The notes: generated by a model from the sequence alone, not told the origin. A stretch of DNA of 64,000 nucleotides from Scleropages formosus (GCF_900964775.1 NC_041827.1:16240707-16304706); one strand, 5' to 3'; positions 10,731 through 22,650 are shown, counted from the stretch's first letter. Program-made: numbers and translations.

Positions 10731-11212
10731 CCAAGTACTGGCAGATATGGCAGGATTTTGTACCAATTGTACAGGAGAATGATAAGAACATAGTACAGCA
10801 GAAAGAAAGAGTACAATTTATATGAAAGTCAAAACAAAAAGTGTAAACATGTTTTAATTGTTCTTAAAGACCTAAGGATGCAAAATGCAAAATTGCGAGT
10901 AATAAAAACCCATCATAAAGCATCTCCAACTATAAAAACTCAGTCTCCACTCCTGAAGGATGTTAAAAAATTCTGCAGAACATTAAAAGCCCCATCCAGA
11001 TTATTGATACAAATTTGTACAATTACTCCAGTATCCTGTTCTTAAAATAAAACAAACAAACAATTGGTATATTTTGAATATCTAAAAATGCAAACTAAGA
11101 ACCAAACTCTTTTTTGGTTAATGTAATTTCGCAGAGGTATTTCTGTAAAACGTGACCAGCGCACAAAAAAAAAAACTCACAGAATATTTCCAAAATTGTT
11201 GGGGCAGATATA
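10731..11212. other. Array spacer between LTR fragment and Gypsy
   Basis: Non-coding AT-rich spacer, repeated at about 22930-23415, 32512-32992 and 42080-42562. It matches the unit 5 sequence at 52330-52880, which continues uninterrupted across the Gypsy insertion point. No gene is seen. Confidence 0.7.
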
Positions 11213-12645
11213 TGTCACGCGGAACACAGGGAGCCGGGACGGCTGAACCCAAGTGCAGCGTTGTTCGTCTGAAGTTGAGGGAAGATGCAATTTCTCAAAA
11301 CCAGGGAGCTAGTGCAGAGTCAGGTGTTGTCGCTTGTGTTGTGGGCGTGGATGTGACAGTACCCCCCTCCCCACGAGCAGCTCCAGCCGCCCTGTGGCGC
11401 CTGGAAGGAGGGCGACCCCGATGACGAGGCGCCGGTTTATCAGGATGTGCTTGATGGAAGTCAGCGATGAGCGATGGGTCCAGTATGTCGCAGGCTGGCA
11501 CCCAGCTACGTTCTTCTGGGCCATACCCCTCCCAGTCCACCAGATAGTACAGCTCTCCACGCCTGCGTTGGGAAACAAGGAGGGCGCGAACGGTGTAGGT
11601 GTCCTCCTCTTCCACGTCGGGTAAGGGAGGAGTAAGTTCACCTTGGGTGGCCTGGAGAATGGAAGTACTGTAGGGCTTGAGAAGAGAAACATGAAACGGT
11701 TGATGCGCAAGTGTGGGGGTAACTGTAACCAGTACGTGACTGGGGTGATTTTCTTCAGGATTTTATAGGGACCAATGAACTGGGGGCTGAGTTTCTTGGA
11801 GGGCAATTGAAGGCGGATGTCCCTCGTGGATAACCATACCCGTTGCCCCGGCTGGAAGGATAAGGTGCGGCGGTGTCGGTCCGCCTGTTCTCTATACCGG
11901 CGGATGCTTTCTTGGAGGTGGTCTTTTACCGCCCGCCAGGCAGCCTCTCTTTGCAGGTACCAGGAATCCACGGCCAGAACTTCTGAGGATGCAGGTTGCT
12001 ACGGGACCAATGAAGACTGATAACCAAGGACGCACTGGAAAGGTGACAGGCCTGTAGAGGAGAGAGACAGGGAGTTATGGGCATATTCAGCCCATGGCAG
12101 GAAACGCGACCACTGGTCTTGTTCCTTCCCACAGTAGCTCCTCAGAAACCGGCTAAGGTCCTGGTTCAACAGCTCCACTTGTCCGTTGGCTTGTGGAGGG
12201 TACCTGGACGTGAGGCTTACGGACATTCCGAGTTTCCACCAGAATGCCTTCCAGACCCTGGACACGAACTGAGGGTCCCAGTCGGAGACGATATCCTCGG
12301 GTAACCCGAAGAGCCGAAAGACATTCTGAAAAAGAAGCTCAGCCACGGTCATGGCAGTGGGAAGTCGGGGCAAAGGAAGCAGATGACATGACTTGAAGAA
12401 TCGGTCCAGGATGACAAGGATTACTGTGTTACCATCTGAGGGTGGCAGGTCCGTGACAAAGTCCATCGCTACATGAGGCCAGGGCCTGGCTGGGACCGGA
12501 AGGGGCTCCAACACTCCTGCCGGTTTCTGATTCGGAGTCCTAGACTGGGCACATACCTCACAGGCCTCCACGAATTCTTGTACATCTTCCCGTAGACAGG
12601 CCACCAATACGTCTTCTCAAGGAAGGGCCCCAGTCCATCGAGCCC
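11213..12645 (-). mobile_element. Ty3/Gypsy chromovirus fossil, unit 1, partial
   Basis: Minus-strand remnant with the shortened 3' LTR (11213-11358), chromodomain part (about 11.3-11.6 kb) and integrase part (about 12.0-12.6 kb, with HHCC-type and DNA-binding regions recognisable). It closely matches the same segment in units 2-4, so it is the same duplicated insertion. The remainder of pol and the gag half are lost at the junction near 12645. It is broken. Confidence 0.88.
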
Positions 12646-12715
12646 CTAAAAACTACAAAATCCAACAGTTTTTCAGGAATTACTAAATTCTGATGTTGTT
12701 CAGTTCAGTGCACCC
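12641..12715. repeat. Stray fragment of array spacer between two Gypsy pieces
   Basis: About 75 bp (from CCCCTAAAAACTACAAAATC to CAGTTCAGTGCA) match the array spacer at about 19265-19336, 28640-28710 and later units. It joins the unit 1 Gypsy on the left to a different Gypsy copy on the right. The left join shares CCCCTAAAA-like microhomology. Confidence 0.8.
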
Positions 12716-14340
12716 ATCTGGCCTGGCGGGGGTTGAGCCTGCGCGCAGACTGGAGATACTCAAGGTTGCAGTTGTCAGTCAGAACGAGCAAGGGATGTGC
12801 TGCCCCTTCCGGCCAGTGCCGCCACTCCTCCAAGGCCAGCTTGATTGCCAGCAGCTCTCGATTCCCTATATTGTAATTTTGCTCAGTCAAAGTCAGTTAA
12901 CTTGAAAAGTAGGCGCCGAGATTGAGCCTAGGGGGGATCCCCTTGCCTCTGGGATCGGACTGCCCCCACTCCAACTACTGAGGCATCCACCTCCACCACA
13001 AAGGGGAGAGTGGAGTCAGGCTGGCGCAGGAGAGATACTGATGTGAACCGGTGCTTGAGTTCCTGGAAGGCGTGTTGAGCGTGGTCGCTCCAGGCCAGAC
13101 GGTGCTTTTTACTTGCATTGAGCGCAGTTAGGGGGACAGCAACAGAACCGAAACTCTGGATGAAGCAGCGATAAAAGTTAGCGAAGCCCAGGAACTCCTG
13201 GAGGGCCTTCACTGTCTTCGGATGTGGCCACACCAACACTGCCCGGACCTTCTCCACGTCCATCACCACCGCCTCCTTGTTTAGGATGTACCCGAGGAAG
13301 GACACCTGTGACTGGTGGAATAGACACTTTTCCCCTTTCAGAAACAGGTTGTTCTGGAGGAGCTGTTACAACGCTGTTCGTATTTGTTGCATATAGGAGT
13401 CATGGGTCTTAGAGAAGATTAAAACGTTATTGAGGTACATCAAAATGCATTTGTTGACAAGGTTCCCGAGGACATGGTTAACAAAGGCCTGGAATACGGA
13501 TGGGGCATTGGACAATCCAAACAGCATGACAAGGTACTTGTAGTGGCCCTCGGAGGTGCTAATAGCAGTCTTCCACTCATCCCCTCTCTGATCCGGATCA
13601 GGTTACATGCACTCCGGAGGTCAAGCTTGGTTAACAAGGTGGCTCTGTGTACTCGTTCCAAGGTAGCCGTGATCAGAAGTAATTGATAAGGATATGGGAC
13701 CGTGATAGCATTCAGCCCTCGATATTCTATACAGGGATTTAAGCACCGTCCTTTTTCCCGATAAAAAAGAACCCTGCTGAGGCCAGAGATCTCGAGGGCC
13801 GGATAATGCTTGCCTGTAATGCCTCAGAAATGTAGTCTCTCGTGGGTCTCTGTTCTGGGAGGTACAGAGGTTAAACCTGACCACATGGCAGAGAAGTGCC
13901 CGGCCAAAGATCGATGGCACAATCCCAGGGCTGGTGTGGGAGGAGAGCTGCTGTCTGGGTCTTACTAAACACTTTGCGGAGCTCCTGGTACTTGGGAGGG
14001 ACCACCACAGGTTGCGCCCCCTCCAAGCTCTCAACTGAGGTGGCCCGGCAAGTGAGATGCAGGCGGAGTCATGCTGAATGAGGCAGGGGAAGCCTAAAAT
14101 CACTGGCGTGTCGGGGTTCCTAATTAATAAAACGCAAGCTTTTCCTGATGACAAGCCTCGACCGTCATCTGCAACACAACAGTACGGGTCTCCACCAGAA
14201 GTGCAGGCAGGAATCATAACCAGTAAGACAAGAGCAAAGGGTCCAGGAGACAAATCGGAGGATAACACACGGGTAAAGAACTTAGGCAAGGCTCTGCAGT
14301 TGCTTTCATGGAGGTTCCGCACTCAGGAGTGATTCACTCC
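12716..14340 (-). mobile_element. Second, diverged Ty3/Gypsy fossil
   Basis: Minus-strand pol remnant related to the unit Gypsy but clearly a different copy or subfamily. From left to right it shows an RNase H part ([17 protein letters not shown]), a reverse transcriptase part ([16 protein letters not shown]) and a protease-side part. It is decayed, with many breaks, and older than the array Gypsy. No LTR is recognised at either end. Confidence 0.8.
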
Positions 14341-14539
14341 TTTTGTACTACTTGACCCACTGCAGGTGCAGGTACCTCATTGGATTCTGCTGTCCAAGGA
14401 GAGAGAAGAGGCACAACGCAAAGAACATGCAGAAACATGGTCAGGTTAGTGGACAACTGTACTAGGAGTTTAGCCATACCATAGCTCAGGGGATAAAACA
14501 GCTCCAATCTGTCTCATTTTTTTGGTCATAGTAACTCGA

Positions 14540-14870
14540 GAGGTACTACACAATCCCCTGGTTCTGATGCTCCACCACATTTGACAGGTGGTGATATCTG
14601 GATTTTAGGCCCACCAACAGCCCTAGATAGCCACAAAAGGCCTTTCCAAATTTTGCATGTAAATTGGGGCCTCTGTCATATAGTGTCCTCTGGCATGCTG
14701 TAAAATTGGAAGACATTTCCATGGCTGTAGGCATCGCCTTCAGTTGGATCAAACGACACACCTTTGAGAGGCAGTTGTTGAGCCTTAGAATGATACGGTT
14801 CCCCTGCCACCTAGGCAAGTCTGCCAGAGAAGTTATGAAAATGTGGAAATGTGTCTTATTGGGCACCAAA
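14540..14870 (-). mobile_element. Ty3/Gypsy integrase remnant (fossil)
   Basis: Resembles the integrase core of the unit Gypsy (the TDLPPSDGN-like and [13 protein letters not shown]-like regions can be recognised in degenerate form). It lies on the 5' side of the protease part of the previous remnant, which is the wrong order for one element, so it comes from another copy. Heavily decayed. Confidence 0.6.
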
Positions 14871-15369
14871 ACTGTACAACTACAATTGTCAGAAAAGGTT
14901 TGTGAACCCTTTGGAATTATTCGGATTTCTGCCTGAATGGCTGGAACATGATATTGCGGCGCACAGCACCGCGGGTTTGGATGGGGCGAAGAAGAACGCA
15001 GAGGCAGCGTTCATCTTGAATGTTTTATTGAACAGCGGCACCAGGGAAATAATGCTCTCGGTCCGAGGACCCCGATTCCTCCAGGACCTGCGCGTCTAGC
15101 CAGCCTTCCCAGCCTGCTTAGCGCCCCCAGGCTTTCTCCTCTTACGCCTTCTCCCCGGCACACGCAATCACCCCATTATATTCCCCGTACGTCACTAAAA
15201 GCTAACCAATTACAATATAGGTAACAATAATAGGCAAGTCTGCCAGAGAAGTCTATGACAATGTGGAAATCTGTCTTTTTGGGTAACAAAACTGTACAAC
15301 TATAATTGTCAGAAAAGGTTTATGAACCCTTCGGAATTATCCAGATTTTTTCCTGAATGGTTGGAACAT
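14814..15369 (+). repeat. Imperfect direct repeat pair of about 135 bp flanking 275 bp
   Basis: Bases 14814-14957 and 15233-15369 are imperfect copies of one sequence (GGCAAGTCTGCCAGAGAAGT ... CTGAATGGTTGGAACAT). The right copy continues after the LINE at 18748. The 275 bp between (14958-15232) are GC-rich with no recognised family. The repeat's own identity is unknown to me. Confidence 0.75.
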
Positions 15370-18300
15370 CTCCTCCGTGAACCGCCACCTTACCGTGGTG
15401 GAGGGGTTTGAGTGCCTGAATGAGTCCAGGAGCTATGTTGTCTGGGGCTATATGCCCCTGGTAGGGTCTCCCATGGCAGACAGGTCCTGGATGACAGACG
15501 AGACAAAGCGCGGTTCAAAAACCCCTTATGAAGAAAAAATCAAGGCTTTCGTTTACCCCGCCCGATATGGGGTCACCGGGGCCCCACCCTGGAGCCAGGC
15601 CTGGGGGGGGGGCTCGCATGCGAGCGCCTGGTGGCCAGGTCTATGCCCACGGGGCCTGGCCAGGCTCAGCCCGAAGCCACGACGTGGAGCCGCTCTTCGG
15701 TGGGCTCACCACCTGCCGGAGAAACCGTAAGGGGCCGGTGCATTGTGATTTGGGCGGTGGTCGGGGCCGAGTGCCCGGCCGACCCAAACCTCGGGCGCCA
15801 ACTCTGGTTTTTGGGACTTGGAATGTCACCTCACTGGCGGGGAAGGAGCCTGAGCTGGTGCGGGAAGTTGAGAGATACCGTCTAGATATAGTCGGGCTCA
15901 CTTCCACTCACAGCTTGGGTTCTGGAACCACTCTTCTCGATCGAGGGTGGACTCTTCACTATTCTGGTGTTGCCCAAGGTGAGAGGCGGCGGGCTGGTGT
16001 GGGCTTATTAATAGCCCCCCAGTTCAGCCGCCATGTGTTGGAGTCTACCCCGGTGAATGAGAGGGTCGTCTCCCTACGCCTTCGGGTCAGGGAACGGTCG
16101 TTTGTGCTTATGCGCCTAGCGGCAGTGTAGAGTACCCGGCCTTTTTAGAGTCCCTGGGGGGCGTGCTGGAAAGCGCTCCCATTGGGGACTCTGTCGTTCT
16201 ACTGGGGGACTTTAACGCCCACGTGGGCAGTGACAGTGATACCTGGAGGGGCGTGATTGGGAGGAACGGCCTCCCTGATCTGAACCCGAGCGGTGAGTTG
16301 TTATTGGATTTCTGTGCTAGTCGCGGTTTATCCATAACGAACACCATGTTCATGCATACGGGTGTCCATCAGTGCACTTGGCACCAGGACACCCTAGGTT
16401 GGAGGTCGATGATCGACTTTGTAGTCGTTTCTTCTGACCTTCGGCCATATGTCTTGGACACTCGGGTGAAGAGAGGGGCTGAGCTGTCAACTGATCACCA
16501 CCTGGTGGTGAGTTGGATTCGATGGCGGGGGAAAAAGCTGGACAGACCTGGCAGGCCCAAACGCATAGTGAGGGTCTGTTGGGAACGTTTGGCAGAGGCC
16601 CCTGTCAGAGAGGTCTTCAACTCCCACCTCCGACAGAGCTTCAACCAGGTCCCGAGGGAGGCGGGGGACATTGAGTCTGAATGGACTATGTTCCGTGCCT
16701 CCATTGTCGGGGCGGCGGTTCGGAGCTGCGGCCATAAGGTCTCCGGCGCCTGTCGCGGCGGCAATCCCCGAACACGGTGGTGGACACCGGAAGTAAGGGA
16801 TGCCGTCAAGCTGAAGAAGGAGTTCTATTGGGCCTGGCTGGCTCATGGGACTCCTGAAGCAGCTGACAGGTACCGACGGGCCAAACGGAGCGCGGCTCTG
16901 GCAGTCGCCGCGGCAAAAACTCGGTCTTGGGAGGAGTTCGGTGAGGCCATGGAGGAAGACTTTCGGTCGGCCTCAAAGAGATTCTGGCAAACCGTCCGGC
17001 GACTCAGAGGGGGGAAGCGGTGTTCCACGAACACTGTTTACAGTGGAAGTGGTGCGCTGCTGACCTCAGCTGAGGATGTTCTCGGGCGGTGGAAGGAGTA
17101 CTTTGAGGATCTCCTCAATCCCTCCGACACGCCTTCCGTAGAGGAAGCTGAGGCTGGGGACCTGGAGGGGGACTTGTCCATTACCCTGGCTGAAGTTGCT
17201 GAGGTAGTCAAAAAACTCCTCGGTGGCAAGGCTCCGGGGGTGGATGAGATCCGCCCCGAGTTTCTCAAGTCTCTGGATGTTGTGGGGCTGTCTTGGCTGA
17301 CACGCCTCTGCAGCATCGCGTGGAGTTCAGGAACGGTGCCTCTGGACTGGCAGACCGGGGTGGTGGTCCCTCTTTTTAAGAAGGGGGACCGGAGATTGTG
17401 TTCCAACTACAGGGGGATCACACTCCTTAGCCTCCCTGGGAAAGTCTATGCCAGGGTACTGGAAAGGAGAATCCGACCGATAGTCGAACCTCGGATTCAG
17501 GAGGAGCAATGCGGTTTTCGCCCTGGCCGTGGAACACTGGACCAGCTCTATACCCTCACTAGGGTGCTGGAGGGTTCATGGGAGTTTGCCCAACCAGTCC
17601 ATATGTGTTTTGTGGACCTGGAGAAGGCATTCGACCGTGTCCCTCGTGGCATCCTGTGGGGGGTACTTCGGGATTATGGGGTTTGGGGCTCGTTGCTACG
17701 GGCTGTTCGTTCCCTGTATGACCAGAGCAGGAGCTTGGTTCGCATTGCCGGCAGTAAGTCAGACCTGTTCCCGGTGCATGTTGGACTCCGCCAGGGCTGC
17801 CCTTTGTCACCGATTCTGTTCATTATCTTTATGGACAGAATTTCTAGGCGCAGTCAGGGAACGGAGGGTGTCTGTTTTGGTGGCCGCGAGATCTCGTCTC
17901 TGCTTTTTGCGGACGATGTGGTCCTGTTGGCTTCATCAAGTCAAGACTTGCAGCGTGCACTGGGGAGGTTTGCAGCCGAGTGCGAAGCGGCGGGGATGAG
18001 AATCAGCACCTCCAAATCCGAGGCCATGGTTCTCAGTCGGAAAAAGGTGGATTGCTCCCTCCGGGTTAGGGGGGAGTTGCTCCCTCAAGTGGAGGAGTTT
18101 AAGTATCTCGGGGTCTTGTTCACGAGTGAGGGAAAAATGGAGCGGCAGGTTGACAGACGGATCGGTGCGGCGTCCGCAGTAATGCGGTCATTGTACCGGT
18201 CTGTTGTGGTGAAGAGGGAGCTGAGTCGTAAGGCGAAGCGCTCAATTTACCGGTCGATCTACGTTCCTACCCTCACCTATGGTCATGAACTCTGGATCAT

Positions 18301-18734
18301 GACCGAAAGAATGAGATCGCGGATACAAGCGGCAGAAATGAGTTTCCTCCGCAGAGTGGCTGGGCGCACCCTTAGGGATAGGGTGAGGAGCTCAGTCACC
18401 CGGGAGGAGCTCGGAGTAGAGCCGCTGCTCCTCCGCATCGAGAGCAGCCAGTTGAGGTGGCTCGGGCATCTGTTCCAGATGCCTCCTGGACGCCTCCCTG
18501 GGGAGGTGTTCCGGGCTTGTCCCACTGGGAGGAGGCCTCGGGGCAGACCCAGGACACGTTGGAGAGACTATGTCTCCCGGCTGGCCTGGGAACGCCTTGG
18601 GGTTTCCCCAGAGGAACTGGAGGAGGTGTGCGGGGAGAGGGAAGTCTGGAGGACTCTGCTCGGACTGCTGCCCCCGCGACCCGGCCCCAGATAAAAGCGG
18701 AGGAAGATGGATGGATGGATGGATGGATGGATGG
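15370..18734 (+). mobile_element. RTE-like LINE (APE endonuclease + RT), near full length
   Basis: Non-LTR retrotransposon of about 3.4 kb. It begins CTCCTCCGTGAACCGCCACC, encodes an APE-type endonuclease followed by a reverse transcriptase, and ends in a GGAT repeat (about 18706-18734). A 13-bp target duplication ATGGTTGGAACAT lies at 15357-15369 and 18735-18747. The endonuclease domain starts at about 15810 (FGTWNVTSL) in a frame that closes at 16130. The rest ([18 protein letters not shown]) continues in another frame from about 16100; a one-base loss near 16090 (AGGGAACGG) best explains the shift. The single defect and clean duplication suggest a young insertion. I assign RTE-like from the short 3' end with simple-repeat tail and the domain order; the exact clade is uncertain. 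Confidence 0.88.
16163..18694 (+). CDS. LINE endonuclease (C-terminal part) and reverse transcriptase
   Basis: An 843-codon frame of the LINE at 15370-18734. Residues about 13-115 hold the second half of the APE endonuclease, with GDFNAHVG and the catalytic STDHHLVVS end. A basic linker follows. The reverse transcriptase spans about 340-620: [56 protein letters not shown] and the catalytic [11 protein letters not shown] at about 580. The C-terminal part has the [10 protein letters not shown] and RLRWLGH-like motifs (here [13 protein letters not shown]) and an Arg-rich end. It nicks target DNA and primes cDNA synthesis from the LINE RNA. The reading frame is intact through the RT, but the first half of the endonuclease is out of frame, so this copy probably does not move by itself. 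Confidence 0.9.
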   Translation: MLESAPIGDSVVLLGDFNAHVGSDSDTWRGVIGRNGLPDLNPSGELLLDFCASRGLSITNTMFMHTGVHQCTWHQDTLGWRSMIDFVVVSSDLRPYVLDTRVKRGAELSTDHHLVVSWIRWRGKKLDRPGRPKRIVRVCWERLAEAPVREVFNSHLRQSFNQVPREAGDIESEWTMFRASIVGAAVRSCGHKVSGACRGGNPRTRWWTPEVRDAVKLKKEFYWAWLAHGTPEAADRYRRAKRSAALAVAAAKTRSWEEFGEAMEEDFRSASKRFWQTVRRLRGGKRCSTNTVYSGSGALLTSAEDVLGRWKEYFEDLLNPSDTPSVEEAEAGDLEGDLSITLAEVAEVVKKLLGGKAPGVDEIRPEFLKSLDVVGLSWLTRLCSIAWSSGTVPLDWQTGVVVPLFKKGDRRLCSNYRGITLLSLPGKVYARVLERRIRPIVEPRIQEEQCGFRPGRGTLDQLYTLTRVLEGSWEFAQPVHMCFVDLEKAFDRVPRGILWGVLRDYGVWGSLLRAVRSLYDQSRSLVRIAGSKSDLFPVHVGLRQGCPLSPILFIIFMDRISRRSQGTEGVCFGGREISSLLFADDVVLLASSSQDLQRALGRFAAECEAAGMRISTSKSEAMVLSRKKVDCSLRVRGELLPQVEEFKYLGVLFTSEGKMERQVDRRIGAASAVMRSLYRSVVVKRELSRKAKRSIYRSIYVPTLTYGHELWIMTERMRSRIQAAEMSFLRRVAGRTLRDRVRSSVTREELGVEPLLLRIESSQLRWLGHLFQMPPGRLPGEVFRACPTGRRPRGRPRTRWRDYVSRLAWERLGVSPEELEEVCGEREVWRTLLGLLPPRPGPR

Positions 18735-18747
18735 ATGGTTGGAACAT

Positions 18748-19239
18748 AATATTATTTTCTGCGAACTCATGATAATGGATAAAGACTATCTGACTAAACG
18801 CGTATAGCACACAGAAAACAGTACTTTAATGGTATTTTAGAAGCCACTCATAGAGAAGCTTCACAGTTCTCAAACTTTTTCACACAACTATATGTATAAA
18901 GTTGCTGCATCTGCTTCAGTGAATTTCCATTTATACAGAAGTTGACTAACCAACAAATGAGTGTATAAGTTGCTAACCATACATATATACAGAGATGTGC
19001 CACAAAATCACAGGAGTATGTGAGACAGTTGTGAATGGATGAGAGCTGGAATGCTTTAGACTGTGTTTTGACACATAATGATGAGCAGCTGCCTACCAGA
19101 CCCAATGATCAGAGCAGGTTAGAAAGTAGGAAGACCAAGAGAATAAGACAGGCGTTTCCGAGGCTGTGGACTTCTGGTTTAATGCATTTTCAAAACCTTT
19201 TTGTCATGTCTTTTTGGGTTTATGAACCATACTGTTCCT
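18748..19239. other. Sequence between LINE and unit 2; no gene recognised
   Basis: The first part continues the sequence that the LINE interrupted (TAATATTATTTTCTGCGAAC). The rest has no match to the array units or to a family I recognise. Confidence 0.5.
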
Positions 19240-20434
19240 GATGCCTCTGCCCATGAGGTCACACCCATAAAAACTACAAAATCCAACAGTTTTTCAGGGA
19301 TTACTAAATTTTGATGTTGTTCAGTTCAGTGCACAGCATTTAGTGATACATTTGGAAAGGGGATTGCATTAAGCCATCTGCTTCATTTTAGTCAAAGTGG
19401 AAAATTTTGCTTTTTTACTCTTCTTTAAGAATGAGTGCATGTTTTATTTCTGAATTCAGAGCACACAAATAGAATGAGGGACCATTTTTTTAATATAGCT
19501 CAATATGTGATAAAAGAAGCAACTGTGCTCCTGGTTTCAGGATCAGAAACAGGAGTACCACACATATTGCTGTGCTGCCTACTGTCACTTTGTAATTTTG
19601 TCTACGCAATAGCTTCAGGCCACTGTGCACTGAACACTTTCACTGATGACTCTGATGAAGATGACAACAGCAGGATGAATTCAGAGAAATACAAACTCAT
19701 TTATTTCCAAATTCTTCTTCCATAAGTGTTTATGTTCCAATCCCTAGTGCCTGTCAATTCCTGTCTTTTGTTCTCAGGTCCAGGTTCCAGTCCGGTATTT
19801 TGAAGCCCCTCCATATTCAAGTTCCACTCACAGATTTGTGGTTCATGTTTCACGTTTGAGAGAACACACTGTGTGTCTCTGTGTCCTGTCTCTGTTTCAC
19901 CTTTACTCTGTACTTTGCAGTTTGCACTGTGCACTTTCCGAATACACTCTGCACGTAGGGTCGTTATACTTTACTCATGTCTGGATGCAACAGAAACAAA
20001 GAGGGCGATGATATCAGCAGGACAAAAGTTTGGTATATAAAATATCTGCAACAATTTACTGACTTTTTTGACATACATATTTATTTAGCTTTACTTTTCC
20101 CAGTGCTTCTTGTCACCTCATTTAGAGTGGACTGAACACAGCATAGACTTTAGCTGACAAGTAATTGTGTTGTGAGATGTATCCTTAAAATAAATGGTTA
20201 CCCTCAAAGGTCTTGCTCAGAGTAATTTGTTTTTATGCAGATTTCAATTATTTGTGTATGCAACATTGAATAATGTGAGGTTTTTATCCTGAATACTTTA
20301 GGAGGGTACTAGATTTCAGAAACAAGGTCCAATCTATTCTTCACAGAGGACTGTCTCTGCTACCATCAGTAAAAACTTCTCTGAGCTCTAGGCTTATATG
20401 GTAATCTGATAGCACCTTTCATCTCTGAATTCAC

Positions 20435-20644
20435 ACACACACACTGTCTGAACCGCTTGTCCCATGCAGTGTCGCGAGGAGCCGGAACCTAACCTGGCAA
20501 CACAGGGCGTAAGGCTGAAGGGGGAGGGGACACACCCAGGACGGGACACCAGTCCGTCGCAAGGCACCCCAAGCGGGACTCGAACCCCAAACCCACCGGA
20601 GAGCAGGACCCGGTCCAACCCACTGCACCACCGCACCCAGCCTA
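20435..20644 (-). repeat. SINE-A left of OR4
   Basis: Minus-strand copy with target duplication CTCTGAATTCAC at 20423-20434 and 20645-20656. It is orthologous to the copies at 29805, 39383 and 48953. The sites beside OR2 (about 3097) and OR3 (about 8227) are empty. Confidence 0.93.
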
Positions 20645-20777
20645 CTCTGAATTCACAGTCACTGGAAATTTCTATGATCAATACATAATAGCATATGCAT
20701 AGTGAAATTAATGCAGGAATGACCAAATGATTTCTGTTTTATTATAACTTCTTTTTTATTTTTGTTACTTTAGTTTT

Positions 20778-21701
20778 TCAGTTTACCAATCTGACTATTC
20801 CACTACACACTGAAAAGTACTTTTTAAAATATGAGACAAATTTTTGGTCTCTAATCCCATATATAAATGGAGTTAAAAATCGTGGTAAGATATTTGTTAT
20901 GAAATAATTTGAAAACATTATCTTACTTCTATCATTGGGGAAAAGTGGGAGAAGAATTAATTCCAACAAAGGACTAATATAAGACATCATACAGAATAGT
21001 AACTGTACACCATGCAGTAAAATGGTGTTCTGAGCCTTTTTAGCAGAAACTGGATCAGTGGTAGCAGTTTTAGCAGTGAAAAAAACTCTGAAATAGGTGT
21101 AGATCAGTGTAATCCACACAAAAGACAGGAGAAGTACGTTTACTGCAACAGCTTTTTCTAAATGATAGGATGTATTGTATATAGCCAAAGGGTAACACAA
21201 CATCCTGGAGGTGAAAATAGTTAGTGGTCGAGTCAGGAACAAAATGACAATATCAGCCAGTTCAGGGATAAATGTCACAGTCCAGATAAGAATAATGAGC
21301 ATGTAGGTCCTTCTCACGGTGCAGATCTGTGAGTGACGCAGGGGCTTGCAGATAGCGATGTAGCGTTCAACTGCCATCCCAGCCAGACTCAAGGGAGTGT
21401 TCTTATGGGTCATAGATCCCACAAGTAGTAGAACACAGCAGGTTGACACATTCACCAGTGGCACAGCATATATCATGATATTTAATGTCACAGATATACT
21501 GAGCATAATCATGTCATTGATTACCAGGTGAATGTACAGTATGGACCTTGATTCCATGTAAAAAACTGGACTCCTGGAGAAGATGAACACAAAACTTCCA
21601 TTAATGTAATTGATTATGATGCCAAAGGATACAGCAATGAAGCTTTTAATGAAAGCATCTTTAGAATCTGCCGTCCTGGATAGATCCTCAGTGGAGTTCA
21701 T
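20778..21701 (-). CDS. or131-2-like: OR4: odorant receptor, or131-2-like
   Basis: Intact 307-residue receptor starting at ATG 21701 ([13 protein letters not shown]). The acceptor is at 21726-21728, so the longer start at 21764 is intronic. Helices by hydrophobicity: about 20-42, 54-80, 86-112, 132-155, 183-208, 226-252 and 262-282. Landmarks: glycosylation sites N2 and N84; C88/C89 and C169 for the extracellular disulfide; ERY at 112-114; [11 protein letters not shown] at 278-288. Distinct residues include serine in SRSILYIHLV, where its paralogues have tyrosine, FFTAKTATT in the third inner loop (paralogues FFAAK), and the end GIVRLVN. The TM2 and first outer loop are of the OR2/OR3 type ([19 protein letters not shown]). 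Confidence 0.94.
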   Translation of the reverse strand: MNSTEDLSRTADSKDAFIKSFIAVSFGIIINYINGSFVFIFSRSPVFYMESRSILYIHLVINDMIMLSISVTLNIMIYAVPLVNVSTCCVLLLVGSMTHKNTPLSLAGMAVERYIAICKPLRHSQICTVRRTYMLIILIWTVTFIPELADIVILFLTRPLTIFTSRMLCYPLAIYNTSYHLEKAVAVNVLLLSFVWITLIYTYFRVFFTAKTATTDPVSAKKAQNTILLHGVQLLFCMMSYISPLLELILLPLFPNDRSKIMFSNYFITNILPRFLTPFIYGIRDQKFVSYFKKYFSVCSGIVRLVN

Positions 21702-21945
21702 TATCACCAGGCTTTGCAATGTTTCCTGCAATGATAAAGAAGTAAAATATTTCAGTGTGATCAAATGTAATACATTTCAATGTAAAAACTAGCCAGTATA
21801 ACATTTTTCTTCAGTTTTGTTCACTATTTAATTATTGGTTTATTAATTTAATTTATTTTTTTTTAACAGGAAGAAAATTACTTAGTGTCCAATATTTTAT
21901 TTTCAAATTAAATGTTATAGCTAAGATATTACAGAAACAGCTTAC

Positions 21946-22001
21946 TTGAGATGGGTTTCAACAGTCATCTGCTGGAGACATAGAGTTGCTGCTTTATATA
22001 G
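21946..22001 (-). promoter_or_regulatory. OR4 core promoter and non-coding exon 1
   Basis: TATA box CTATATAAAG at 22001-21992, GTAAGC donor at 21945-21940, acceptor CAG at 21728-21726 and an intron of 220 bp. Confidence 0.75.
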
Positions 22002-22650
22002 ACAAATCATATTAGTGTGAATGTTTGCGCATGCGTGTATATGAGGTAATACAAGAGGGAAAACTAGGATTGGCAGAGAGTGAGATTTGCTGGAATAAGG
22101 TTAATGATCTTTGAAACAAATGGACACGTAATCTCAAGATACTCAAATGTTTTCTCACTGTTAGGTTGTTTTTATTTACAAAACCCACACTACATTTAAA
22201 TGAAATAAACCTCTTTTTTGATATTATAAACTGCATTTATTATGGGGGTAAAATCTGTGAAAAGCAATACAAACCAGAGAAACATGAGATTTGATATATT
22301 TAATAAATATGCTCCTCTACTTAAGATGGTTTGACTGCGTAAATTGGCACAGCAACACTACCCAACAGGCATTCTCCCCCTTATCCATCCCTTTCATCCC
22401 CCACTTACATCTTTCTCACAATTCCCACTATTTACAAGTAACATCTGTTCCCACTCAAACAATGTTCCTCAGCAACTCCCACATCCAGGGATGGGAGTTC
22501 TGTTGTGCAGTCCTGAATAAGTAATATGGAGTTTATTGTGTACATGTGCAGTTGTGGTGCCTGCTGAATATTTGTCAGGATGAGGCAAAACATTTCTAAT
22601 TAAAATGACCATATAATAATAATAATAATAATAATAATACCTGTGTGAAT

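Larger units (their letters stand above)
7545..12645. repeat. Tandem array unit 1 (rearranged)
   Basis: First array unit: spacer (from about 7545, GATATCAGCAGGA), SINE, OR3 with a SINE in its end, OR3 promoter, conserved upstream block (9805-10412), a TAA microsatellite (10413-10440), LTR fragment, spacer (10731-11212) and the start of a Gypsy copy. Homology to unit 2 stops at about 12645, where the Gypsy is joined to other DNA. The distance from OR3 to OR4 is therefore about 12.2 kb, against about 9.3 to 9.6 kb for the later units. Confidence 0.85.

Noticed and set aside
19435-19725. A 96-codon frame with an acidic stretch, repeated in the units
   Set aside because: Repeated only because the unit is duplicated, damaged at its start in unit 3, no domain, no promoter evidence.
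20431-20631. tRNA genes suggested by A-box and B-box sequences
   Set aside because: The boxes belong to SINE heads with long non-tRNA bodies and target duplications; no cloverleaf of a functional tRNA.
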